Shown in pieces: positions 51,792 to 62,253 of a stretch of 64,000 bases of DNA (the stretch's first letter is position 1; each line of letters starts with the position of its first letter). Under the pieces are notes generated by a model. That model was not told where the DNA came from. It saw only the letters and a program-made list of their open reading frames with translations, and searched no databases. The position numbers were made by a program, and so were the translations under genes. Source of the stretch: Dactylonectria macrodidyma (lineage: Eukaryota; Ascomycota; Sordariomycetes; Hypocreales; Nectriaceae); assembly GCA_020744425.1 (NCBI GenBank), contig JAGMUV010000016.1:434001-498000 (forward strand), written 5' to 3'.

Positions 51792-52920
51792 ATTTGAAGG
51801 GGGAAGCCGTAGCTGAAATTCTCAGAACCTATTGATTTGACAGCTTTGATTCAAGCCCCGGTGTTCCGGTCAGTGCTGATCGTTCGTGGGTTGAAAGGTC
51901 GAAATGCGTCGTCAAACGCGTCGTCTCACGGTCGTGAAGGTGGCTGGGTGTCGTCACCGTCAGTTGGTGAAGTGCATTCTTGCTGCCAGCGACGACACTC
52001 GAGACCGGCTTGTCGAGCTCTGGTTTCAATAAACTGGACCACCGGCCCTGGACCACGTTCAGGCTTTATACGTCGCGATGGAGAGAGCTTCGTGAGGCCG
52101 ACTGGACACCTGCATGCTCTTGCCAGAGTGGAAATAGGACAAGCCCGCCGATTTTCCATCAACACGCTCCCCGCTGCCCTGACTTCGATAACACCCAGAG
52201 GCTTCCCGCAAGGCTGACCATAGGGGTGCTTGGCGGGGAGCGGGAGCGTGCGCAACGGATGGATGAAGCTATTGAATGCAGCCACGCGTCTACAATCCAT
52301 CTCGTGCTCATGTACCGATGACGGCCTGAAAATCGAGGCCGTAACTGGAGGCCTTCCCAAGTGTCAACTGCCCTGATTGGATGAGGCATTGCACAGGACG
52401 TATCCCCGGGATCAGTGGCACGTTTTCAGCCCCCGTCAAGCCCCCTCCAACAGTTGCCAGGGTTGGCAGGCTGCCTTACGGCCACATGGAAACACGCTTG
52501 GCCCAGCCTATCCCGCGACAAATTCGCGCATAATGGGCTGATGCTGAGCAGGACTCCCTGAGTGATTGCCATTGGTTGGCGGTCCATGAACAAAGTACTG
52601 CGGCCGCAAGGGCTTCGGAGTCTGGCGTCTGCAAGCCACAGACGCCCAACACATGACCAGCTGAAGTCTCCTCGACTTGTTCAAAAAAGAAAAAAAAAAG
52701 AAAATGGGGGGTTGGTGGGGGTTGGTGTTGCCATGCCCTACCAACGGCTGCTTCCCGTCTCCGGAGTTCGAGGTAACTTGTGCATGCTTGTACATATTTT
52801 CGGTGCCTTACTTGTCCTTATTGATATCTACTCCTACTTCTACACCATACGCCAAATACCTTCCCGCACCTGTCCCCAGAAAAAAGCTCGTTTTTTCTTT
52901 TGGCACACAATATTGTTACC
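51792..52920. other. Intergenic region between the FG-repeat gene and the HET-like gene
   Basis: Open frames of 75-144 codons overlap on both strands without domains. The last 250 bases have an A-run near 52685 and CT-rich sequence that could be the promoter of the HET-like gene. Confidence 0.4.
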
Positions 52921-53943
52921 ATGGCATTTGTTCTGCCCAAGAGGCTCTTGGCCCACATCAATGGGGACTTCTCCGTTATCGACCCCCGCACTCATGGGGT
53001 CGATTCGTTCGACATCATTTCCTCACATGGGTGACTTGGTTGAACCATACGACCCTGGGATCCCTGGAGTGGACTGGAAGGTCAACACATCACCCGGTAG
53101 GTTAGAAGACATCAAAAGGCTCATGAGAAGCACGGATCCCAAGGTGACCTACCTTTGGGCGGACTGTATATGTATATGCATAAACCAAGCCGACAACGAG
53201 GAGAAAGCTGTCGAGATCCCCAAGGTGTACGAATACTACAAGAGCGCCAACAAGTGCCACATCCTGGTCCACCTGGAACAGGTATGGGATCCGCAGGGGA
53301 TTGTGGACAACCTGAGGTTCATCGACCACATACTCTCCCACATGGGCGGGGCGGCGCTCGCCAGGGAGGCAAGGCTGACTGAAAACTTGACCAACATGCT
53401 GAACTCATGGGAAAACACCACGTGGGTGTTCCCCGTCTCCAAGGAAATCGCAAGGTCCGCAGCCATCGAGTTGGGCGTGCTCAACCCCTACGCGACGAGC
53501 ATCAATCACGTCCAGTCGTTAGTCCAGAACCTCTACTTCTCCAGGGTGTGGACCTTCCAGCCTTCCAGGAGATGCTGCTCGGGAAGAACATTGCCATGTG
53601 GGGGATAAACCACAAGACAATATCCTACATTGGAGAGCTCGAAACCTGGATGAATCTGGCCACACGTGCCACTGATAAGGCGCACAAGGTACAGGCCTGG
53701 ATCGAATTGCCCAGGGTCCTGAAACCCAATGCGGTCAACGTGATCCTGCGCGTGATCGAAGACGACAAGGTGGCCCTCCAAAGCCTGCAGGTCCAAGCCA
53801 AGGGGATCAGCTCTGCGAGGACGGATGTCATAAACGGAGGCCCTACGTGGTGGTACGACAATCACAGGGGTATCAGCAAACGTATTCTCGGCAATTTCCA
53901 TGGGCAATTGCTACACTGGCGTGAAGAATTACTTACGTGTTAG
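52921..53943 (+). pseudogene. HET-domain-like gene with two frame changes
   Basis: From the ATG at 52921 the frame reads MAFVLPKRLLAHINGDFSVI up to SSHG then TGA at about 53032. The HET homology goes on in the +1 frame: GDLVEPYDPGIPG, TYLWADCICICINQADNEEK and VYEYYKSANKCHIL. At 53553-53568 the 8-mer CCTTCCAG is exactly doubled, moving the frame back, after which EMLLGKNIAMWGINHK to the stop at 53941-53943 is read in the original frame. The second change is clearly a tandem duplication. The first looks like loss of two bases in a His-Trp-Gly motif. CICICINQ also carries a doubled TGTATA that adds two residues. The protein was a short HET-type cell-death regulator. As it stands it is broken, unless sequence errors account for the shifts. 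Confidence 0.7.
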
Positions 53944-54228
53944 GTGTGCGTGTGAGGTGTGCGTGTTAGGTGTGCGTGTTTCAGGTGTGTCATATCGGGG
54001 GTTAGGGTTCCCGGGTGAGTTCAGAGAACAAAAGTTGTTCAACACAGAGCGAAAGTGATATGCATGATAGAACAAGAAAAATGCAACCGAATGAAGCTAG
54101 TCCCATATTTTCACTCTCCTGTGGAACAAGTTATTGGGAATATTAGACGGATTGAAGTTTGACAAGTGGGAGCCAAAAAGAGATAAAAAAATTTCTTACA
54201 CCCAGGAGGACTAACCTCATAGGGCAAA
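53944..54228. other. Intergenic region with GTGTGCGTGTTAG repeats
   Basis: A GT-rich stretch (GGTGTGCGTGTTAGGTGTGC, about 53944-53990) follows the stop of the HET-like relic. No gene seen. Confidence 0.4.
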
Positions 54229-54740
54229 TCAGCGCGCTAAGCTATTTACAGTCAGTTCAAACGGGTTGGTCTTCAACGCCCAAGAAGCCCCACACTTCTC
54301 TCCTGACTCTCTTCTGCTCAACCCTCTGCATGAGTTCAGCATCCTATCCCCAGCAGCTGAAGCGTGGTCTGTCATAATCTTGGATGTTCGTGTGTCCCCT
54401 ATGCATGCCCAGTCTCCCGGTTTCGATTGCAATTGTCGCCCGCACCGCGTGGAGATCAGGTGCCCGTCTTCCTCCCAAGGAAGAACGGGAGGCTTCCCAT
54501 CTTGCTCTATCCAACTCGTCGCATGCCTTCGCGCTGTGCATGCCTTTGCTCTGTGCATCCCAGTTCGTGCATCGACAAAGAAAGTGCTCGATCGTCTCGG
54601 CCGTTTTTCCACCACAATCACACATGTCCGATTCCACTGCGGAAGGTAGCTGTCGATCCATGCGAAAACGCTGAGATGCTGAGGTTGGTTCTTCGCCGGA
54701 TTCGAACCGACTCCCTCCGTGAGGCCTCCCAGTCAATTAA
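54229..54740 (-). pseudogene. Tad-like LINE 3' end relic
   Basis: Minus-strand reading: CDCGGKTAETIEHFLCRCTN, WDAQSKGMHSAK and LHAVRATIAIETGRLGMHR. The Cys-rich C-x-CG...ET-EHFL-RC-W motif followed by AVRATI-...TGRL is the typical C-terminus of fungal Tad1 LINE polyproteins, just after RNase H. Upstream reverse-transcriptase sequence is absent. A more decayed piece of the same end is at 14030-14330. Confidence 0.65.
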
Positions 54741-54962
54741 TTGAGGCTGCGCATTTCCGGACATGCTGTTTGGTGCTCGATAACCAATCGGATAAACAAC
54801 GGCAGTCGCCTATACCTCGGTTTGTCCTTAATTTTGAGGCCGCAGCTAGCCGGAGTGTTTGGTGGGGTCATCTACCCCTGGCAACTCCAAATTCCTCTTC
54901 GTCTTGACAGCGACACACCCGAAGCCGAGACACTCTAGGCGGCGTCCCATACGGTGCACGCG

Positions 54963-57398
54963 ATGTCAGTCCATCTTCGAGAGATCGAGCGGCTCCAGCG
55001 CGAGAACGAGAAGCTCAGGCTCGAGAAAGAGGCAGAGCGACGCGAGAAGGAGGAAGCAAAGGCACGAGAGGAGGCAGCAAAGGCACGAGAGGAGGCAGAG
55101 CGACGCGAGAAGGAGGAAGCAAAGGCACGAGAGGAGGCAGCAAAGGCACGAGAGGAGGTAGAGCGACGCGAGAAGGAGGAAGCAAAGGCACGAGAGGAGG
55201 CAGCAAAGGCACGAGAGGAGGCAGAGCGACGCAAGAACCAGAGGACCACACTGGAAGAATATCTATACAACTGCCACTTCCACCTCTACAAGAAACTCGC
55301 CCTCGCCGACAAATCCAAGTCATCGACAGGATTCACGAAGGTCGAGGATAAATACTATCCTAAGTGGCTTCGTCCCTGGACCAGCTTCACGAACACCCAG
55401 CGACAACTTCATTTTGAAGCAATCAGGAGGGTCTGTGGGGAGAGGCGGCTCTTCCATCAAGAGAGCACGACCAGAGATCTAGGAACGACGATCCATCGCA
55501 AACGGGCAGGCAACGAGAATGCCGTTGATCACTTTGAGAAGCTTGCTGTGGAAGATCCTGTCTGGGAAATTCTGCGTCCCGTCTGGGACGAAGAGGAGCT
55601 GCGCAAGGAATATCGGTGTATGGGGCTACGATTCAGTAACAACATCCGGGATTTCACGCAACCGAGCGATGGTGTTCTGGTTGGGGAGGAGGACCTGAGC
55701 GAGGAAAGGCCGGAGCGACGGCGGCGGACCGGGCCGAACAAGCGAGTGGCGTCCGAGCAGAGGGTCAAGCCTCCGCCGACGAAACCTGACGGAGCGGGTG
55801 TCCGTACGCACCTGGGCGGAGACGAGAGCCTAGCGTTCGTCTATGACTACAAGGCAGCCCACAAGGTTGCGTTGGAGCACCTGAAGCCGGCCGTTGCGAA
55901 GGAGACGCTGTTTATGGAGGTAATGGAGCGGATCAACAGCAACAAGTCTATGAGCGATGCCGAGCTACGGGGACAAGACAGGGCGGAAGAACTGGTTGCC
56001 ATGGCGCTGACGCAGGTCTTCGACTACATGGTAAGGTATGAGGTTGCATATGGCTATATTGCTGCCGGCGAGTCTTTATTATTCCTTCATATCGACCGAC
56101 CCGACCCGCAGACGCTGTATTGTCATCCGTGCGTGCCGGATGAGGACGTGGGCGAATGGGCCGACGATAAGGTGTCCTATACGGCAGCGGCTCAGCTGGC
56201 TAGCTTTTGCCTATTGAGTCTTCGATCTGAAGCTCTCAAAGGAGCTTCACTCGATGCAGCGTCGCGGAAGGCTGAGGCAGCACTGAAGAGATGGAGGGAG
56301 CCGTACGACGATGCGGCGCGTCTTCTAGGGGCGGAGGATACGGACTCGCCCTCGGCGTCGTCATCGCAAGCAACGGAAGGCTCGGAGTTCATGTCTAGCG
56401 CGGTCCCGGCCGGCCGAGAGGTCTCGTTGCGGTCAAGGTCGTCCTGCAGGTCCACGGCAGTGCCTCGTAGAGATGAGGCGGACGAAGAAGACGACGGGCC
56501 GGACGGCGATCTATCCCGATCTTGGGCAAGGACGGATGCCAGCAAACGGAAAGAAGGCCCGTCGAGCGGCAGCTCCGAGGGGGGAGAGGGGGAGGAGGGG
56601 GAGGAGGAGGATGCCGAGATGTCTGAGTCGGCACCTGCCAAGCAATACTGTACGCTAGCCTGCTTGTTGAGCCTCAAGAGAGGCTTGGATCTTGACGGCA
56701 ACTGCCCCAACGTGCTCTCGCATCGGACCGCTGAAGGTGCCACCCGGCACCCTATCGACGCCGATGAGTTCGCCCGCCTAGTGGGCGAGCGGCTCCGCAA
56801 GAACCCGTATCGAGACTGCGAGGCGTTGGACGGCTGGGGCAAGATGGGAGCGACAGGCGTGCTCTTCAAGCTGGAGCTAGCGCCGTACGGGTACACGTTT
56901 GTCGGCAAGGGAACGCTGTCGCCGCATCCCCGCCGCCTGGAGCACGAGAGCCGTATCTACGCGCGGCTCGACAGGATCCAGGGCGAGGTGGTGCCGGTGC
57001 ACCTGGGACTCGCGCGGCTAGACCGGGGCTACATACTCCCTGGCGGGGCCAGGGTCTTCCACATGATGCTGATGTCGTGGGGCGGGGAGACGATGGCGGA
57101 CATGGTGGCCGCGGGCGCTGGCGCTGGCGTGGCGGACCTGGCAGCGGAAGTGCGGCGTTCTTCGCAGGCCGTCTGGGCCGAGGGCGTCGACCACGGCGAC
57201 GAGCGCGACGACAACCGGCTCTGGAATGACGAACGCCGCCGCGTCATGCTCGTCGACTTCGACCGCGCCACCCTTCGCCCAAACCTCAAACACAAGCAGC
57301 TTGTCAAGGTATCCGGGAAGAGGAAACGGCATGGAGATGATTTTCGAAATTACAACCCGAAACGTGGTTTCCTACAAGGTCACCTGCAGTCGGTGTAG
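54963..57398 (+). CDS. Large fungal protein with coiled-coil head and kinase-like C-terminus
   Basis: 811 aa from the ATG at 54963 (open upstream to a GTG at 54954). Residues about 5-90 are a charged coiled coil of Glu/Lys/Arg/Ala coded by roughly three tandem 66-bp units (55035-55230; ERREKEEAKAREEAAKAREE). The middle has the conserved fungal region TTLEEYLYNCHFHLYKKLAL, HFEKLAVEDPVWEIL, YDYKAAHKVALEHL and AMALTQVFDYMVRYEVAYGY. An acidic spacer separates it from a kinase-like domain: LFKLELAPYGYTFVGKGT, ESRIYARLDRIQGEVVPVHL, a HGD-type loop (GVDHGDERDDNRLW) and a DFD motif (VMLVDFDRA). Family members are common in Fusarium-like fungi, often in accessory regions. Whether it phosphorylates anything is unknown. 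The catalytic loop deviates from HRDLKxxN. Confidence 0.78.
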   Translation: MSVHLREIERLQRENEKLRLEKEAERREKEEAKAREEAAKAREEAERREKEEAKAREEAAKAREEVERREKEEAKAREEAAKAREEAERRKNQRTTLEEYLYNCHFHLYKKLALADKSKSSTGFTKVEDKYYPKWLRPWTSFTNTQRQLHFEAIRRVCGERRLFHQESTTRDLGTTIHRKRAGNENAVDHFEKLAVEDPVWEILRPVWDEEELRKEYRCMGLRFSNNIRDFTQPSDGVLVGEEDLSEERPERRRRTGPNKRVASEQRVKPPPTKPDGAGVRTHLGGDESLAFVYDYKAAHKVALEHLKPAVAKETLFMEVMERINSNKSMSDAELRGQDRAEELVAMALTQVFDYMVRYEVAYGYIAAGESLLFLHIDRPDPQTLYCHPCVPDEDVGEWADDKVSYTAAAQLASFCLLSLRSEALKGASLDAASRKAEAALKRWREPYDDAARLLGAEDTDSPSASSSQATEGSEFMSSAVPAGREVSLRSRSSCRSTAVPRRDEADEEDDGPDGDLSRSWARTDASKRKEGPSSGSSEGGEGEEGEEEDAEMSESAPAKQYCTLACLLSLKRGLDLDGNCPNVLSHRTAEGATRHPIDADEFARLVGERLRKNPYRDCEALDGWGKMGATGVLFKLELAPYGYTFVGKGTLSPHPRRLEHESRIYARLDRIQGEVVPVHLGLARLDRGYILPGGARVFHMMLMSWGGETMADMVAAGAGAGVADLAAEVRRSSQAVWAEGVDHGDERDDNRLWNDERRRVMLVDFDRATLRPNLKHKQLVKVSGKRKRHGDDFRNYNPKRGFLQGHLQSV

Positions 57399-57800
57399 CA
57401 GCCATTGCTCTATTGTCGTTCCAATTCCTCAACACTAGGGGTCATGAAACTGTCTGGACCCCACGAGCAGGTTACCAAGATAGGGGAAGCGGGGACTAGA
57501 TCTGGGTACTTGTACATGTTGTCTTTGCGGCGCTGATAATCCTGACAGTTATGCCTTGCACCAGCGAGTCCCTACTGTACCAATTGCTACTGGTATTGGC
57601 ACCCAATACCATTTTTTCTCGCCCGTGCACGCTTGTCTGATCTGGTACTGGGTCCGAATACAAGAAAACTAGGCCTGTCCACCTTCCGTAGCTTCATGCC
57701 CTCGGTACTGATTCTCCGTCGCCGCAAATAGGAAGCAGCTTGATCGGCTCGATTTTAAAAATGGAAGAGAAATACCGGATGCTGACCCATAGGGAGATGA
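57399..57800. other. Intergenic region
   Basis: No gene or repeat recognised between the kinase-like gene and the ankyrin relic. Confidence 0.4.
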
Positions 57801-58334
57801 TCAAATTAAACCCGGCCTACACGCATCTTGTTTCGACTCAAAACCAAAAGTCAGAAACGGCCTTGGGTTGGAGGTCATTGCCCTCACATTCGTACAAGCG
57901 CTCAAGTGCCCTTTAGCTAGCTTCCAAAGCTCGGGGACCCCATGGACCTTGATGGGATGATGTACGTTATCTCCTCTGGGGGAAAGAGAAAACTGCGTCG
58001 ATCTTGCCGTTTTTGCTTTTGATGAAAACCCCTGTCGAAGACCCATAATCACATTCCCTTTCGCACAGCTAGCTCCAAGAGCCGTTCTTCCTAAACTGCT
58101 CTTCTCGTCTGCGTCGTACCTGCGTTCCTTGGTAAGATAGATCGCTGTGCCCGTCAACCCGGGCTTCGATGCGTAGTATAGAGGGCTGGGCGGCCTAGTT
58201 TCCTTGGCTGGCTCTGCTTTCATGAATTCTTCGTCATTGTCCTTCACCTCGTCATCATTTGAACCAAACCACTCCCTCCACGAATCCCAGTTGGCATTGG
58301 TCCTATCAAACAGGGCATTCGTGAGCCTGATCAC
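57801..58334 (-). pseudogene. Ankyrin-repeat fragment of an NLR-type gene
   Basis: A 177-codon frame reads LFDRTNANWDSWREWFGSND, then PPSPLYYASKPGLTGTAIYL and SLGRTALGASCAKGNVIMGL. SPLYYAS-LGLT and GTAL-AAS--GN are the usual wording of ankyrin repeats in fungal NACHT-ankyrin proteins. Most of the gene is missing and there is no clear start signal. Pieces like this are left when NLR genes decay. Beyond about residue 110 the reading no longer resembles ankyrin and is probably out of frame. Confidence 0.5.
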
Positions 58335-59132
58335 ATCCGTATCATTGACAATCCCAAGCTAGCATCATACATGGGCAACTTGTTCTGTTATTCTGTTGCT
58401 TGTTCTGTATAACGTGTTAATATTTTTTTATTCTGTTATTCTGTTATCATGTTATGGCTCTCACACTAATCTGTTATTCAGCCCGAAGGGCGTTTTATTC
58501 AGCCCGAAGGGCGTTTTACTCAGTCAGAAAGAATCGAGCATAAAACCTCTTTTGATTGGCTAATTGGCTTGGCCTGTACTCAACTCGTGCTGGAATTGGT
58601 CGGCTGATGCTGATGCTAATAACGCCACCAAATGAAGGCCTCGCCACAAACCCCTGAGCGTTGAGTATGTAACTAGCTAGCCAGCTCTCTGAGAGCTTTC
58701 AGTTCTTCTTTTCTTAAATTCAATTAATTTGTTGGTTTCTAAGCACGCTTCTGGCTGAATAAGCTCTGTGCCCCTTACACCACCTACATGGCGGCTGCTT
58801 CCCTTTTCCGTCAAATCTATCAAACCCATCAGGTTACTAACGGTATCTAGGTTCACATATCACCTCCGCAGCCGACCTACCTCTCTAGATTCCCCGGTTA
58901 CCCTGCCTCCAGGCAAGCAGTGCGGTTTCCTCCTTCCCTGTTCATTCAGACCTATTCTAACTACAACGGGTCCGATTTAATAACGACACATTCCGAGTCA
59001 ACCCGGTGTACTAGTACCTTTACTAAATGAAGGGTGCATTTTCAATCTGCTATTATGCATTTAATTAAATTTCAATTAAATAGTAATATATATCAATTTG
59101 AAGCCCTTTAATCATAGATTCTTATTATACAT
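58335..59132. other. A/T-rich intergenic region with a short tandem duplication
   Basis: TTATTCAGCCCGAAGGGCGT is present twice in tandem near 58474-58516, preceded by repeats of TTATTCTG. It is probably part of a transposon end, but I cannot assign the family. No gene seen. Confidence 0.4.
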
Positions 59133-60235
59133 TCAATACCTAGTGTAGTAGCCGTGGACCTGAATGAAAGCCGAAAGCCGGGAGTGCATGGATTTGACCA
59201 GGTTATAGACCACTTCATCTTCAATTTGCGGCCAAATCTCAATCGCGGCATTAATAAGAGCCTGTCTTGATGCCTCATTATTAGGCATGTAAGTAAGTTC
59301 CGGATACCTCTTACAGATCCTCTCTTTCAGTATTGCCCATAGATTTTCAATGGGGTTGGGGTCAGGGCTATACGGAGGCCAGTCTATTACCTCCGCCCTC
59401 CGACTCTCACACCATTCATAGATCCAGTTACGGAGAAGGCGACTCGTAAATAGGCTTGAATTATCGTGCTGGAAGAGGCTGTTCCTTGTGACAATACGAG
59501 GAAGGTGCTGCTTCAAGCACTCGAGCAGGCGGCGTGCCGTTACACCACCACGTTCAGATTCTGGATCCCCGTAAAGTGGCACCATCGGCAGCCTCCTGCG
59601 GCAGTTGAAGGCGCTGAAGAACATCTGTGAGTGGCGTGTAGGCGTGACCCGGGTCTGGACATTATCTCTGAATAATCTCTCATGCTAGGAATCATCAGAA
59701 GAGCCGCAATCGCAAAAGAGACACATACCGGTTTACAGAACACCCAAGTGCGTCTTTGACCCTCGCCGCGAGCTACGATTGTTTCATCAGAGAAGGTCCA
59801 ACGGCTCCAAGATTCCTCAGACTGGTTGATATATCGATGAGCAAACCGTAGACGTTTTCTCGCTGTCTCTGGGCTTATGAATGGTCGTAAAAGTGACTGG
59901 AAGTGCATGATCCCTTCCCGCCGGAGGGTGGAAGTTAAAGTCTTAGCATGACAGCTTAAACCGGCCTCTTCGATAAGCTCACTAATAATAATGTGAGGGT
60001 CTCTTCCTATCACTAGCAGCACCCGCCTCAAATCCCTCTTTGTAAGCTTGTGTGGACGGCCGGGTCTGGGTTGATCCCGGGCAGATTGTTGTTCTTGATA
60101 CCGGCGTACCACACCGTAAATTGCGTGCCGATTTACGCCCTCCTCACGGGCGATCCGGGCGGCTGATATGCCCGAATTGTATCTCCAAACGATCCTCGTT
60201 CTCTTATGAGGAGAATTATGTGGCTTAGGAGACAT
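59133..60235 (-). CDS. Tc1/mariner-type transposase
   Basis: Exons 59729-60235 and 59133-59684 join in phase 0 across a 44-nt intron (GTATGT...CCTAG), giving 352 aa. The N-terminus has a paired helix-turn-helix (ISAARIAREEGVNRHAIYGV, RPGRPHKLTKRDLRRVLLVI). The DDE core reads WTFSDETIVARGEGQRRTWV (first Asp), LFQHDNSSLFTSRLLRNWIY (second Asp) and IDWPPYSPDPNPIENLWAIL with the final Glu. All catalytic residues are present. On the right (60303-60348) a terminal repeat reads GTACGGAAAAGTGTGTCGGA and ends CCCCCCACTGTA. I do not find a matching left end, so this copy may be immobile despite the intact frame. Confidence 0.82.
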
Positions 60236-60561
60236 TTGGACTTAAATTGGAAGCACAATGTGTGGTTGAACTTGATGATGGTTTTGGTGTAGGTCGAGGG
60301 AAAGCGGGGTACGGAAAAGTGTGTCGGAACTTTTTTCCCCCCACTGTACCTTACAGACAACCTCCCTATCGAGATCTATCACGGTATTTGACCTCTGGGC
60401 TGTCAGACAACTCCCTTGCACAGGTTTGAAGCGGTTTTGTAAGCCGCTAGCACCACCTACGGGTGTGTGTTGCCGCAGCCACGTACGCCCTCGCAAAGCC
60501 TCCCTGCCCGAGCGATATCTAGCAGTCTAGGTGGATAAGAGGTGGATATATATGCGGTCAG
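60236..60561. other. Tc1 terminal repeat and start of the Helitron relic
   Basis: Holds the Tc1-type end to about 60348. From about 60418, ACAGGTTTGAAGCGGTTTT recurs in altered form at 61625-61644 (ACAGGTTTGAAGTGGTTTT), bracketing the Helitron coding relic. No gene. Confidence 0.45.
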
Positions 60562-61635
60562 ATGGAGGACGATATACCCCAGGCAGTCCGCAACTGTCGT
60601 ACCTGCAAGCGAGACCTGCCCGAAGTCGAATTTCGAAGCGTCAAGGACCCTACGAAGTTTACAGGACAGTGTGCTAGCTGTAGGGCACGCCAAAAGGAAC
60701 GGGTAACCGAATCTCGAGCCGCCGTTGCCGCCATGCGGAATATTGCCTTGAGGCTATCGCCACGCAGAGCTACGAAAAGGACCAGTTCGCTAGCTAACCT
60801 GACGCCTCCAAGGCGGACTGCGCCAACGCCTACGTCTGTAAACAGCTTACAACCTCCTGCCACGTCTGCTTTATTCCGTGGCCTGGCGCCCGCACCCCTG
60901 GGACTGCATAGACCTCTGCTGGGGCCGTTTACCCCAGGCGCTATAGAGGGACCTTCCCCTGTCACTCCTGCCCCTAGCCTGCCAACAGTAGTTCTGGGCA
61001 CGCCGTTTCCTCAAACGCCAATTCCTCAAGGCACTTTTCCAACGGCTCCTGTTGTGCTAGGCACGCCTATACCACAGGAATCGTTCCCTGCCACACCTTC
61101 ATTACTGCCACAGGGTCATTGCCGCGGCCGTTAGACACGTCAAGGCACCTTTAACCCACGGCCACGGCCAGAGCCTCAAGAGCGACAGTTTGACCAGATA
61201 GTTGATCCACCTTTTACAGGAGACCTTAACTTGCCTGCTCTTAGTGAGGAGGATCAGGCGCTTGTGCGGGAGTTCTATACTGCCCTGGCTGACGACAAGC
61301 TGCATAGTTGCATTCGCTGCCAGGAGCGTTGGTTCGATATGAAGCGAAATAGCACCAAAATCTGCAGCCGCTGCATTAGTCGAGACAGGAAAAGAGCGCC
61401 TAACGAGCCCTGCTTCTTTAGCGCTGCGAATAACCTTGACTTTGGGGAAGTCCCCATCAATCTACCTGATCTAACGATGGTTGAGGAGATGCTGATTGCT
61501 AGGATTCACGTACACGTGAAGGTCCTACAGGTACGTGGCGCTCAGTATAAATACCGCCGCCATGTTGATTGGGCCTGTCAGGAAGCGGTAGAGGGACCCG
61601 ATGACTATGAGTCAACTCCCTTACTACAGGTTTGA
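60562..61635 (+). pseudogene. Helitron N-terminal relic (zinc-finger and DUF6570-type region)
   Basis: One frame runs from the ATG at 60562 to 61635 with a single TAG at 61132-61134. First part: CRTCKRDLPEVEFR and CASCRARQKERV (Cys pairs), then a Pro/Thr-rich spacer. Second part: LSEEDQALVREFYTALADDK, CIRCQERWFDMKRN, CSRCISRDRKR, then VPINLPDLTMVEEMLIARIH and VHVKVLQVRGAQYKYRRHV. The latter blocks are the well-conserved start of fungal Helitron Rep-helicase proteins. The Rep and helicase domains are absent, so it is a truncated, non-autonomous or decayed copy. The TAG may be a C-to-T change of CAG or CGA-type codons. Confidence 0.72.
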
Positions 61636-61818
61636 AGTGGTTTTAACAGCTGGTTACCGCCGCAGTCGAAAGGGGAATCTAGGGGGTTCCCCAAGGAGAG
61701 TTTAATAGCAGGTATACAGTATTTACCCTTCTGGCTGGATATTCAGCCGTTAAGTCTCTTGCCTTGGCAACTTAATGGGTGTTCGAAGTATTTTAGTTTT
61801 CATCTCATACCCATCATT
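61636..61818. other. Spacer between two transposon relics
   Basis: Includes the second ACAGGTTTGAAG-type word and GGGGAATCTAGGGGGTTCCCC, an imperfect palindrome near 61672 that could be a Helitron 3' hairpin. This is tentative. Confidence 0.35.
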
Positions 61819-62184
61819 ATGGCTTCAGAAAGCGATATTTTATCGTCGATCGGCGACTCTAATTCTCAAACATCTGATCAATTGCCTTCAAATTTCTTTT
61901 CTATTATGGATCGGCAGTACCGGTATCCAGATAAGAATAAACCGGTTGCCGCCAGCCGCAAACGAAAGACCAAAGGCACTATGCTTTATGTGTGCCGATT
62001 ATGCCCTAAATGGAGTCATGGGCATCCAGCAACAGCTGTACAGCATATCAAAAACCGCCATGCTGCACAGCTTCGACCACCGCCGCCTTCGCCGATACCA
62101 TCGAATCAACGCTTATTACCCGCCATGTTTGCATTTATTCCTACACCTGATAGTCTTCGGCAGGTTTTCAATCGGCAGGCATAG
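61819..62184 (+). CDS. Small BED-type zinc-finger protein, transposon-derived
   Basis: 121 aa, ATG at 61819. A Ser-rich start (MASESDILSSIGDSNSQTSD) and a basic stretch (AASRKRKTKG) precede YVCRLCPKWSHGHPATAVQH and IKNRHA, a BED/C2H2-type finger as found at the N-terminus of many fungal transposases. The frame ends after a Pro-rich tail with no catalytic domain. At 62190-62236, GTCGTGCGAATAGCAATCTG and GTCGTGCAAATAGCAA look like subterminal repeats of an element end. The protein resembles the DNA-binding-only MULE derivative at 36262 in concept, but from a different family. It could also be the first exon of a lost transposase. Confidence 0.5.
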   Translation: MASESDILSSIGDSNSQTSDQLPSNFFSIMDRQYRYPDKNKPVAASRKRKTKGTMLYVCRLCPKWSHGHPATAVQHIKNRHAAQLRPPPPSPIPSNQRLLPAMFAFIPTPDSLRQVFNRQA

Positions 62185-62253
62185 TGTAAAGCTATGTACT
62201 TGTCGTGCGAATAGCAATCTGATGTCGTGCAAATAGCAAGACTCATGTCCGGG

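Noticed and set aside
53561..53568. Explaining the second frame change of the HET-like gene by an intron
   Set aside because: The extra sequence is 8 nt and an exact copy of the previous 8 nt. Too short for an intron and lacking a donor.
59625..59728. A 104-nt intron in the Tc1 transposase ending just before an ATG
   Set aside because: The frame upstream of that ATG continues with Tc1-like sequence (DNVQTRVTPTRHSQ), so the acceptor is at 59685 and the intron is 44 nt.
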